Positions 42,012-49,250 of a stretch of DNA of 50,831 nt are shown piece after piece (position 1 is the first letter of the stretch; each line of letters starts with the position of its first letter). The translations under genes and the position numbers were made by a program. Source of the DNA: an uncultured Blautia sp. (GTDB taxonomy: Bacteria > Bacillota_A > Clostridia > Lachnospirales > Lachnospiraceae); NCBI GenBank assembly GCA_905209435.1, contig CAJLTE010000012.1, positions 1 through 50,831 on the forward strand. Reading direction: 5' to 3'. The notes beneath the pieces were generated by a model, which saw only the letters and a program-made list of their open reading frames with translations, ran no database searches and was not told where the DNA came from.

Positions 42012-42106
42012 ATTTTGCAAAATATAAAATTCTTGACTTTTGTGCCTTTCATCTATATCATTACAAATAATATGATGTTAGGGTCAAAAGGTATTTTAGC
42101 CCTAAC
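42012..42106 (+). promoter_or_regulatory. GntR gene promoter with flanking palindromes
   Basis: TTGACT (42033-42038) and TATCAT (42056-42061) are separated by 17 bp. The perfect palindrome ATTTTGCAAAAT (42012-42023) sits before the -35 box, after two more TTTTGCA copies at about 41993 and 42005. The dyad GTTAGGG/CCCTAAC (42077-42083 and 42100-42106) lies downstream. These are candidate sites for the GntR regulator. Confidence 0.6.
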
Positions 42107-42191
42107 CTGATATCTATGAATTTCATTGCTGCAGGCAATCCGGAATGATTCTGGCATTATTTTTAATCTACTATATTATAAGGAGTCTATT

Positions 42192-42860
42192 ATGGCATTA
42201 AATAAATCAACCTTATCCGAACAGATCTATCAGATTCTCCGTTCTGACATCCTGCATCAGAGAATCCCATTAGGTGAAAAATTAACCCTCAAGAATCTCC
42301 AGGCGCAGTTTGAAGTCAGCTCCACTCCCATCCGTGAAGCACTTACCCGTCTGACGGAAGACGGCCTGGTACGTTATTATTCTAATATCGGAGTAAATGT
42401 AATTGAATTATCAAAACAGGATCTGACAGAGCTCTATCAGTTCATGGGAGATTTGGACCGACTTGCAATCCTTTACAGTGGAAATTCTCCTGAACATGAG
42501 CAGATCTGTAAAATATTAGAAGATAACATCCGCCACACCCTGGCACTGGAAGAAAAAGCCAACCAGGCGCCTCTTTCCAAAGAAGAAACCGAGAAATGGA
42601 TCAGTTATTCAGACCATTTTCATTTGATTTTCTATGACTATTGTGCAAACAGTCGTCTGACCCTGGCAGCTGAGAAACTTCGCAGTCAGCTTACGATCTT
42701 TTCCAATTTATATGAAACGCAGACTGAACCACAACATAATATCGGGCAGATGCATAAGCAGATTTTCGAAGCATATAAGAATGGAGAAATTGCCAAAGCC
42801 GGTGATCTGATGAAACAGCATCTGGAGGATTCCCTGCAGTATGCGCTGTCCTGCCTGTAA
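42192..42860 (+). CDS. GntR-family regulator with FCD domain
   Basis: A 222-residue transcription regulator. The winged-helix N-terminal domain (about 1-70) has SEQIYQILRSDILHQRIPLG and the STPIREALTRL recognition helix. A helical FCD ligand-binding domain (75-220) has Asp and His residues likely to bind metal (DHFHLIFYDYC and HKQIFEAYKNGEIAKAGDLMKQHL). FCD regulators usually sense a carboxylic acid from the pathway they control. It is divergent from the M42-Dpp-flavoprotein operon, so it very probably regulates it. The ATG at 42192 follows AAGGAG; a TTG extension upstream is unlikely. Confidence 0.92.
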   Translation: MALNKSTLSEQIYQILRSDILHQRIPLGEKLTLKNLQAQFEVSSTPIREALTRLTEDGLVRYYSNIGVNVIELSKQDLTELYQFMGDLDRLAILYSGNSPEHEQICKILEDNIRHTLALEEKANQAPLSKEETEKWISYSDHFHLIFYDYCANSRLTLAAEKLRSQLTIFSNLYETQTEPQHNIGQMHKQIFEAYKNGEIAKAGDLMKQHLEDSLQYALSCL

Positions 42861-42882
42861 AGTACAAAATATATTTTCAATT

Positions 42883-42936
42883 AAAATACTGTATCTCCCA
42901 TGTTTTATAATATTCATGCGATATACAGTATTTTTA
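42883..42936 (+). terminator. terminator of the GntR gene
   Basis: AAAATACTGTAT pairs with ATACAGTATTTTT over an AT-rich 28-nt loop, with a T tract after. Confidence 0.65.
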
Positions 42937-43031
42937 TGTTATAAGAAATTACTTTATAATATTCTTACTATGATATAAAAATCTCTCCGGGCAGGATTCT
43001 TTTTTATTACAAATATTATGCTATTCGTAAT

Positions 43032-43079
43032 TTTTGATATTCAAAATATATTGACTTTTCTTTTTCACCTTGCTATATT
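43032..43079 (+). promoter_or_regulatory. promoter of the alcohol/aldehyde dehydrogenase genes
   Basis: TTGACT (43051-43056) and TATATT (43074-43079) are separated by 17 bp. The short dyad TTTTGA/TCAAAA (43032-43046) lies just upstream of the -35 box. Confidence 0.65.
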
Positions 43080-43170
43080 TTTCTTGGTTATCTATTGAAT
43101 CGGGCAAAGTCTCTTTGTTCCGGACAATGTACCGATCGCTTATTCATTAATATCAGAGGGGAAAATTATT

Positions 43171-44382
43171 ATGAATTCAGTCAGAAAAATATATTGCAGG
43201 GCTTTTCAGAAAGCTTTTCATATTGCTATTCCATTTTTACCATACCGTAAACCTAAAATCGCAGGAAGTGTCAAAGAACTTCCGGAAATCATTATGCGTC
43301 ACAAATGTACACATGTACTGATCATTACAGATGCAGGAATCGCCAGCCTCGGACTCACCAGACGTCTGGAAAAAACATTAAAAGAAGCAGGAATTCCTTA
43401 TACCATGTATGACAAAACAGTTGCCAACCCTACTACTGTAAATGTTCAGGAGGCACTGAATCTCTATCACGAAAACGGCTGTGATGCCATTATTGGTTTC
43501 GGCGGAGGTTCCAGTATGGACTGTGCCAAAGCTGTGGGCGCACGCGCAGTAAAACCAAACCAGTCTCTGGCCCAGATGAAAGGAATCCTGAAAATACATA
43601 AAAAGCTTCCACTTCTTATGGCAGTTCCTACTACTGCCGGTACGGGAAGTGAGACTACTCTCGCAGCTGTTATCACTGATGCAGACACCAGATATAAATA
43701 TGCGATCAACGACTTTCCGCTGATTCCCCGTTACGCAGTGCTCGACCCAAAAGTTACGTTAAGCCTTCCTCCTTTTATCACTGCAACCACAGGCATGGAT
43801 GCCCTGACTCATGCAGTCGAAGCATATATCGGAAACTCCACCACCATTGACACACGTAAGGACGCTTTAAAAGCAGTGAAGCTGATCTTCGAAAATATTT
43901 ACACCGCATATGACCATGGCGATAATATTCAGGCAAGACGAAATATGCTTCACGCCTCTTTCTATGCAGGCTGCGCTTTTACCAAATCTTATGTAGGATA
44001 CGTACATGCAGTTGCACATTCACTTGGAGGAGAATATAATGTTCCTCATGGACTTGCCAATGCGATCCTGCTGCCAATGGTACTTCGCGAATATGGAAGC
44101 TGTATTGATAAGAAACTCCATAATCTGGCTGTTGCTGCAGGACTTGCGGATAAAAGCACACCGGATCATGAAGCAGCAGAACTTTTTATCCAGGCAATTG
44201 AAGAAATGAAAGAGAAATTTGGAATTGGAAATACTGTAAAAGAAATCCAGGAAACAGATATTCCGAAACTGGCACACTACGCAGATAAAGAAGCGAATCC
44301 ATTATATCCTGTACCGAAACTGATGGATGCCTCTGAACTTGAAAAGTTTTATTATATGCTGATCCCTGAAGTTCAGGAATAA
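43171..44382 (+). CDS. iron-containing alcohol dehydrogenase
   Basis: A 403-residue cytosolic enzyme of the iron-type alcohol dehydrogenase family, which interconverts alcohols and aldehydes with NAD(P)H. It has the nucleotide-binding GGGSSMDCAKAVG (about 110-122) and PTTAGTGSE (about 155). The metal ligands are the Asp in VLDP (about 190) and the His residues in MDALTHAVEAY (about 210) and HAVAHSLGGEYNVPHG (about 275-290). The N-terminus has an extra basic segment of about 25 residues. Start after AGAGGGG. It is followed after 141 nt by an aldehyde dehydrogenase, so the pair could carry out alcohol-aldehyde-acid conversions. Confidence 0.93.
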   Translation: MNSVRKIYCRAFQKAFHIAIPFLPYRKPKIAGSVKELPEIIMRHKCTHVLIITDAGIASLGLTRRLEKTLKEAGIPYTMYDKTVANPTTVNVQEALNLYHENGCDAIIGFGGGSSMDCAKAVGARAVKPNQSLAQMKGILKIHKKLPLLMAVPTTAGTGSETTLAAVITDADTRYKYAINDFPLIPRYAVLDPKVTLSLPPFITATTGMDALTHAVEAYIGNSTTIDTRKDALKAVKLIFENIYTAYDHGDNIQARRNMLHASFYAGCAFTKSYVGYVHAVAHSLGGEYNVPHGLANAILLPMVLREYGSCIDKKLHNLAVAAGLADKSTPDHEAAELFIQAIEEMKEKFGIGNTVKEIQETDIPKLAHYADKEANPLYPVPKLMDASELEKFYYMLIPEVQE

Positions 44383-44523
44383 GCTACAACCGTTCCATAC
44401 TTTCATTGCAACTTATCCTATTTTATACAAGTAGATAACATCATTCACTTTGCTAATAACTCATAACCCAATAACTGATATGCAGTTTTTAAATCGTACA
44501 TCCTACAAGGAGAGTTTTATATA

Positions 44524-45903
44524 ATGACAGAAACAGAAATCAAAGAAATCGTACAGAAACAGCGCAGCTATTTCTATACAGGTGCAACATTACCGGTAGA
44601 AAAAAGACTGGAAGCTTTAAAAAAATTAAAAGTCTGTATTCAGAAATACGAACCGCTTATTAACAAAGCACTGAAACGTGATCTGGGAAAAAGTAACTTT
44701 GAATCTTATATGTGCGAGGTAGGCCTTGTACTCTCAGAACTTAGCTACATGATCCGCCACACCCCATCTTACGCAAAAGAAAAAACTGTACTGACACCAA
44801 TTGCACAGTTCGCATCCAGAAGTTATAAGAAGCCGTCTCCCTACGGTGTGGTTCTTGTTATGAGCCCATGGAATTATCCTTTCCTGCTCACAATTGATCC
44901 GTTGGTAGATGCCATTGCTGCCGGAAATACAGTTGTGCTGAAACCAAGTGCATACTCACCAAATACAAGCCGTGTGATCGAATCCATCATTGATGAATGT
45001 TTCGATCCACATTATGTAGCAGTAGTTAATGGCGGACGTGCAGAGAACACCTCACTGCTTAATGAACATTTTGACTACATCTTCTTCACCGGAAGCCAGC
45101 ACGTAGGCCGTGAAGTGATGGCAAAAGCTTCCGCACATCTGACTCCTGTCACTCTTGAACTTGGCGGAAAAAGCCCATGTATCGTAGAGAAAAGTGCAAA
45201 CCTGAAACTGGCCGCCAGACGAATCGTATTTGGAAAATATCTCAACTGTGGACAGACCTGTGTTGCACCGGATTATATCTACTGTGACAAAGAGATCAAA
45301 GACGAACTGATCCGTCAGATTCAGAAACAGATCAAAAAACAGTTTGGTTCTACACCTCTGAATAATAAAAATTATGGAAAGATCATTAATGAAAAACACT
45401 TCACCCGTATCCATAACCTGATTGATCCGAATAAAGTAGTATGCGGCGGCGACTGTAATCCAGGCACTCTGCAGATTTCACCTACTGTAATGAATAACGT
45501 TACTTTCCAGGATGCTGTCATGCAGGAAGAAATTTTCGGTCCGGTGCTTCCTGTACTGACCTATGATTCACTGGATGAAGCCATTGTGACCATTAATTCC
45601 ATGGCACATCCACTGGCATTATATATCTTTACATCCAGCAAAGAAATCGCTGAAAAAGTAACCTCTCACTGTGGTTTCGGCGGTGGCTGCGTGAATGACA
45701 CCATCATCCACCTGGCTACCAGCGAAATGGGCTTTGGAGGCTTTGGAGAAAGCGGTATGGGCTCCTATCATGGAAAAGATGGTTTCAATACTTTCTCTCA
45801 TTACAAGAGTATTGTAGACAAAAAAACATGGCTGGACCTCCCAATGAGATACCAGCCATATAGAAAAATTTATGAAAAACTGCTTAGAAAGTTCCTGAAA
45901 TAG
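44524..45903 (+). CDS. aldehyde dehydrogenase (class 3-like)
   Basis: A 459-residue NAD(P)-dependent aldehyde dehydrogenase. Features are SPWNYPF with the oxyanion Asn (about 116), VLKPSAYSPNTS, FTGSQHVGRE (about 188), ELGGKSPC with the catalytic Glu (about 213) and GQTCVAPDY with the nucleophile Cys (about 247). The shorter length and C-terminal hydrophobic/basic tail fit class 3/fatty-aldehyde-type enzymes. Start follows AAGGAGAG. The terminator stem begins within the last codons. It probably works with the alcohol dehydrogenase upstream. Confidence 0.93.
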   Translation: MTETEIKEIVQKQRSYFYTGATLPVEKRLEALKKLKVCIQKYEPLINKALKRDLGKSNFESYMCEVGLVLSELSYMIRHTPSYAKEKTVLTPIAQFASRSYKKPSPYGVVLVMSPWNYPFLLTIDPLVDAIAAGNTVVLKPSAYSPNTSRVIESIIDECFDPHYVAVVNGGRAENTSLLNEHFDYIFFTGSQHVGREVMAKASAHLTPVTLELGGKSPCIVEKSANLKLAARRIVFGKYLNCGQTCVAPDYIYCDKEIKDELIRQIQKQIKKQFGSTPLNNKNYGKIINEKHFTRIHNLIDPNKVVCGGDCNPGTLQISPTVMNNVTFQDAVMQEEIFGPVLPVLTYDSLDEAIVTINSMAHPLALYIFTSSKEIAEKVTSHCGFGGGCVNDTIIHLATSEMGFGGFGESGMGSYHGKDGFNTFSHYKSIVDKKTWLDLPMRYQPYRKIYEKLLRKFLK

Positions 45904-45916
45904 GGAACTTTCTTTT
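45886..45916 (+). terminator. terminator overlapping the aldehyde dehydrogenase stop codon
   Basis: AGAAAGTTCC (45886-45895), inside the coding region, pairs with GGAACTTTCT (45904-45913), which follows the TAG stop; then TTT. The ribosome reaching the stop must cover the stem. Confidence 0.8.
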
Positions 45917-45942
45917 ATGCTAAAAGCATTTACCACTATTAG

Positions 45943-45982
45943 TCAAGCGGATATTCGCAATCCGCTTCGCTATTTGGTTAAA
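45943..45982 (+). repeat. dispersed repeat copy after the aldehyde dehydrogenase
   Basis: TCAAGCGGATATTCGCAATC with CGCTTCGCTATTTGGTTAAA. The stem AGCGGAT/ATCCGCT is perfect. Confidence 0.82.
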
Positions 45983-46027
45983 TTTATCTTCTTAATCAAG
46001 TTAAAACGTTCTTTTGTACTTTATTAA

Positions 46028-46861
46028 TTATACAGCATCTTTATATACTCTCTGAATGTGCATCGCCAAATATCCAATTTCCGTTTCATCCAGCTTATGT
46101 CCGATACAACTTTCCAGATTCTTACAGATATCAGCGGCAATTTCATAAGCCTGAGGATACTGATCCAGCATATATTCATTCATATCCAGGTTCAGTTTCT
46201 CTCCTGTTGACGCACGCGCTACCATATATTTCATATGGTTCATCAGACGATTATAAGACAGTGACAACACATCAATCGGCTTGCCCGTTGCTTTCTCGAT
46301 CATGTCAATACACTCTCTCACTGCTCTTGCGGTCTGCATGGCAACAGATACTTTCTCATCACCGATCGCAGAATGAATATGCAGTGCCACATACCCCACC
46401 TCATGATCATCAATCTCTATCTGAAGTCTCTCTTTCAGGATTGTTTTCAGTGTTTCCGCAACTTTAAATTCACTGTAGAAAAGGACCTTGATGTCTTCAG
46501 TCAGTGGATTGCTTATCTGCTCATTTCTGCGGATTCTGGCAGCTGCAAACGAAATGTGGTCTGCAAGCGGAAAGAGAATTCCCCTGTCTATAGAATCACC
46601 AAATACCTTTTGCGCCTCTGTCAGAATCGCATCTGCAATCTCCAGGTATTCCGGCGCAATTCCCTTTACCAGTTCTTTTGCAGATCCACGCTCCGTCTCC
46701 TGTGCCAGGCGGTACATGGTACATTCCTGTGGTTTCTCAAAACGCTGGCTGACCTTTTTTCCAAATCCAACACCCTTGCCAAGAATCACGTATTCCTGGT
46801 TTTCGTTCATATCAATGGCTATTACGCCGTTGTTGTTTAATACTTTGCTCACTCTGTACAT
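46028..46861 (-). CDS. BglG/LicT-family transcriptional antiterminator
   Basis: A 277-residue RNA-binding regulator. The N-terminal CAT domain (about 1-55: MYRVSKVLNNNGVIAID, GKGVGFGKK) binds a ribonucleic antiterminator hairpin. Two PTS regulation domains follow, with the conserved His in LADHISFAAARI and VALHIHSAI (PRD1) and in NRLMNHMKYMVAR and LAMHIQRVY (PRD2). PTS proteins phosphorylate these His residues to set activity. The glucose-type PTS gene at 49251 on the same strand is a likely target, but its leader lies beyond the window. I used the Met at 46861, where homology begins; a Met 12 codons earlier lacks a ribosome site. Confidence 0.9.
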   Translation of the reverse strand: MYRVSKVLNNNGVIAIDMNENQEYVILGKGVGFGKKVSQRFEKPQECTMYRLAQETERGSAKELVKGIAPEYLEIADAILTEAQKVFGDSIDRGILFPLADHISFAAARIRRNEQISNPLTEDIKVLFYSEFKVAETLKTILKERLQIEIDDHEVGYVALHIHSAIGDEKVSVAMQTARAVRECIDMIEKATGKPIDVLSLSYNRLMNHMKYMVARASTGEKLNLDMNEYMLDQYPQAYEIAADICKNLESCIGHKLDETEIGYLAMHIQRVYKDAV

Positions 46862-46898
46862 CTTTGTTGTAATCCCCTCTATAAGAATTATTGCCATG

Positions 46899-46947
46899 TC
46901 AAGCGAATAAAATCATCCGCATCTGCTAATTGTCCAATTCGGTTAAA
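46899..46947 (+). repeat. dispersed repeat copy upstream of the antiterminator gene
   Basis: TCAAGCGAATaaaatcATCCGC, with one mismatch in the stem, then a 20-nt spacer and ATTCGGTTAAA. Confidence 0.7.
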
Positions 46948-46975
46948 ACCATAACTTCTAATTACCTCATGGATT

Positions 46976-47038
46976 AATTCAATTTAGTCATTTTGAAGTG
47001 AAATGACTAAATTAAAACCAAAATGACTAAATTGAATT
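46976..47038. repeat. triple AATGACTAAATT inverted repeat
   Basis: The 20-nt arms at 46976-46995 and 47019-47038 are perfect reverse complements (core TTTAGTCATTTT). A further copy, AAATGACTAAATT, lies between them at 47001-47013. It may be a regulator site or a structured RNA. Confidence 0.75.
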
Positions 47039-47061
47039 TCCATCTTCTATCTCATCAATAA

Positions 47062-47739
47062 TTAATTTCCTAATATTTTTCTCAAAAATCCCATATCCGG
47101 GCGATCAGGATTTTCAAAAAATACATCTATTTTCCCAGACTCCGCTGAACGATCCTCGAACGCCGGAAAAATGAATCCGCATTTCGGACTTCCTGCATTG
47201 TAATCATTATCTACCGCAGCTACTACACATACCAGAAAGCTGTAAACTTCTTCAGATTCCCACTGTTCACTCTGATCTGATCCTTTCTTTGGGATATCGT
47301 ATATTCCGTGATAAATGTATATCCCAAATTCATGTCCATGCAAATGATTTGCCCTATTCGGTGCATCCTCTGTTCCGCAGATTCCCTCTGCAAGCTGTTC
47401 GCAGAGAGTCTGTACCAGCAGATCATCCTTTAATCCATACTGGGATAATGCCATCAGAAGCTTATGAATACTGTCATATGCCATATCTCCTGCCGGGAAC
47501 TTGTAGCATTTTAACTGTTCATTGGTTTTCGAAAACGGAATTGTCTTCGCCAGATCCAGATTTACCTGCTGATCATGCTTTCCCATATTTTTAAAATTCA
47601 CATTAAACGTATTATCTATAAATCCATCTTCATCTATGTATGCACCTGCTGCACGCATAAAACAATTTCTGGATAATGTCATTCTGCGGGTTAATTCCAA
47701 CATGTCATTTCTGTTGATCCTTATACAATTTTTACTCAT
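47062..47739 (-). CDS. DUF4317-like protein
   Basis: A soluble protein of 225 residues without signal peptide. It resembles DUF4317: the N-terminal DMLELTRRMTLSRNCFMRAAGAYIDEDG section, then the TIPFSKTNEQLKCYKFPAG region, EEVYSFLVCVVAAVDN, and the late CGFIFPAFEDRSAESGKID motif. It is shorter than the roughly 400-residue members I recall. Function is unknown. The start at 47739 is the first ATG; a TTG 7 codons upstream overlaps the GGAGG. The triple inverted repeat lies just after its stop. Confidence 0.6.
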   Translation of the reverse strand: MSKNCIRINRNDMLELTRRMTLSRNCFMRAAGAYIDEDGFIDNTFNVNFKNMGKHDQQVNLDLAKTIPFSKTNEQLKCYKFPAGDMAYDSIHKLLMALSQYGLKDDLLVQTLCEQLAEGICGTEDAPNRANHLHGHEFGIYIYHGIYDIPKKGSDQSEQWESEEVYSFLVCVVAAVDNDYNAGSPKCGFIFPAFEDRSAESGKIDVFFENPDRPDMGFLRKILGN

Positions 47740-47948
47740 CAAAATGATTCCATCCTCCAAATATCCCTGGGCGGCTATAACTGCTCCTTTTCTTTATCTG
47801 GTATCTATTTGATGAATATATATTCACAATTTATCTTTTGAATTATTGAAATATATAAATCATTTATATTCATTGCTGCCCATATTTAAATAATTTCTTT
47901 AAAATTTATTTTAGCTAATTCAAGTGTATCATATTTTTGTTTAAAATC

Positions 47949-48140
47949 CTACCTGCCATACAAATTTGTTTTATTTTCCTTCTTAAAATCAAACGTCACT
48001 TTTCTTATTCCTCTCTGTATTTTTCTGTAAGTTCTGAAGCAATCTGAAATAATTTCTTCCTTATCGACTCTGGTTCCAGAACTGTAAGGAAGTTCCGTAA
48101 AGCTTTCTCTTCCATACGCCTCAATCAAATGCCACTTCAT
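47949..48140 (-). CDS. orphan short reading frame (63 aa), doubtful
   Basis: The frame encodes MKWHLIEAYGRESFTELPYS, then an Arg/Lys-rich helical part (RTYRKIQRGIRKV). I do not recognise it. There is no ribosome site upstream and no clear promoter. It could be a gene remnant or chance. The rest of the 47740-48259 spacer is AT-rich and holds nothing else I can support. Confidence 0.25.
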   Translation of the reverse strand: MKWHLIEAYGRESFTELPYSSGTRVDKEEIISDCFRTYRKIQRGIRKVTFDFKKENKTNLYGR

Positions 48141-48259
48141 TGATGCGTCAAAAACAGCTTTTATCTTATTCTAATTTTTCTTACACTGTTTGGTATATAC
48201 ATATTTTAACATATATAATTGTTTTTGTGCAAACATTTGTTCTATATCTTTATAAAAGA

Positions 48260-48288
48260 TTGTGCATCCATCCGAAATATGGTATGCT
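48260..48288 (+). promoter_or_regulatory. probable promoter of mntA-hepT
   Basis: TTGTGC (48260-48265) and TATGCT (48283-48288) are separated by 17 bp; the start codon is 25 nt downstream, after GGGAGG. Confidence 0.5.
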
Positions 48289-48313
48289 AAGTAAAATCGG
48301 GAGGCGATAGAAT

Positions 48314-48604
48314 ATGAAATATAATCTTCCAGACAGAGTTTTAAGAGATATTACTCGTTTTGCCAAAATGCATTCCATCACAAAAGTTATCCTCTTCGGT
48401 TCACGGGCACGGGGTACTAATACGGAGCGAAGCGATATAGATATCGCCGCATATGGTGGAGATTTTGATTCTTTTTACTGGGACATTAAGGAAAATGTAC
48501 ATTCTCTTTTAATGTTCGATGTTATTGAGGCGGATGCTGGAATTTCAGGAGAATTAGAAGAAGAAATCAGAAAGGATGGTGTCGTTATTTATGAAAAAGC
48601 TTGA
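48314..48604 (+). CDS. mntA: MntA-type nucleotidyltransferase antitoxin
   Basis: A 96-residue minimal nucleotidyltransferase. It has the exact motif GS-x10-DxD: Gly29-Ser30 in LFGSRARG, and Asp41 and Asp43 in SDIDIA. In the studied MntA-HepT system this enzyme attaches AMP to a tyrosine of HepT and so blocks its RNase activity. The gene overlaps hepT by 14 nt, the usual arrangement, and follows GGGAGG. It could also be a general DNA polymerase beta-like transferase, but the partner supports the antitoxin role. Confidence 0.88.
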   Translation: MKYNLPDRVLRDITRFAKMHSITKVILFGSRARGTNTERSDIDIAAYGGDFDSFYWDIKENVHSLLMFDVIEADAGISGELEEEIRKDGVVIYEKA

Positions 48605-49007
48605 TAATTTTTCAAACTGCCTTGCTGTACTGAAAAGTGCAGATTTTAAATTTGCAGATAGTAATGAAATATACCGGACAGGTGTAATCGGACAATTTAA
48701 CCTGACTTTTGAACTTGCATGGAAGGCTTTACAGGAAATACTGAAAATGCATAGTGTAGAAGGGGCAGCTACAGGTTCGCCCAGGGAAATTTTACAGCTT
48801 GGCTATAAAGTTGGTTTTATAAGTGATTCAACCGTATGGCTGCTTATGTTAAAGAAACGTAATACATCTGTTCATATCTATAACGAAGATGAAATTGATG
48901 AAATGCTTCTTCTTATACGTGACAGTTTCCTCCCTGCTTTTATTCTTCTTGAAGAAACCCTAAGAAAAAAACTTGAAGAGGCAGAAAACGACTGGTCTGA
49001 ACTTTAA
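48591..49007 (+). CDS. hepT: HepT-like HEPN protein (toxin of MntA-HepT pair)
   Basis: A 138-residue helical protein of the HI0074/HEPN substrate-binding family. The HEPN RNase motif R-x4-H-x-Y is intact: Arg90, His95 and Tyr97 in RNTSVHIY. Tyr97 is the position modified by the partner in studied pairs. The N-terminal ELAWKALQEIL helix is also typical. I used the ATG at 48591, overlapping mntA by 14 nt; an ATG five codons earlier is possible. As a toxin it would cleave RNA, often tRNA, when unmodified. Confidence 0.85.
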   Translation: MKKLDNFSNCLAVLKSADFKFADSNEIYRTGVIGQFNLTFELAWKALQEILKMHSVEGAATGSPREILQLGYKVGFISDSTVWLLMLKKRNTSVHIYNEDEIDEMLLLIRDSFLPAFILLEETLRKKLEEAENDWSEL

Positions 49008-49071
49008 TTCGTTCATGCCCAACCATCAGTAAAAAATAATAGCAAATAAAACCAATTGCAATTCCATTTAG

Positions 49072-49120
49072 TCAAGCGGATATTTGCAATCCGCTTCGCT
49101 ACTTGCTTGATTTGGTTAAA
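49072..49120 (+). repeat. dispersed repeat copy after hepT
   Basis: TCAAGCGGATATTTGCAATC, CGCTTCGCTACTTGCTTGAT and TTGGTTAAA. It has both the inner GCGGAT/ATCCGC and the outer TCAAGC/GCTTGA pairings, so it is the best copy of the short form. Confidence 0.82.
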
Positions 49121-49250
49121 AAGAACAGTCAGATATTCATTGATATGCTCTCCCCATATAGAACTTTTATATTTCATTGTCCTATATAAGGGTAGCATAT
49201 CATTTGATTATCCAACTGTTCTTTTATTTTGATATTTCTATCCTATAATA

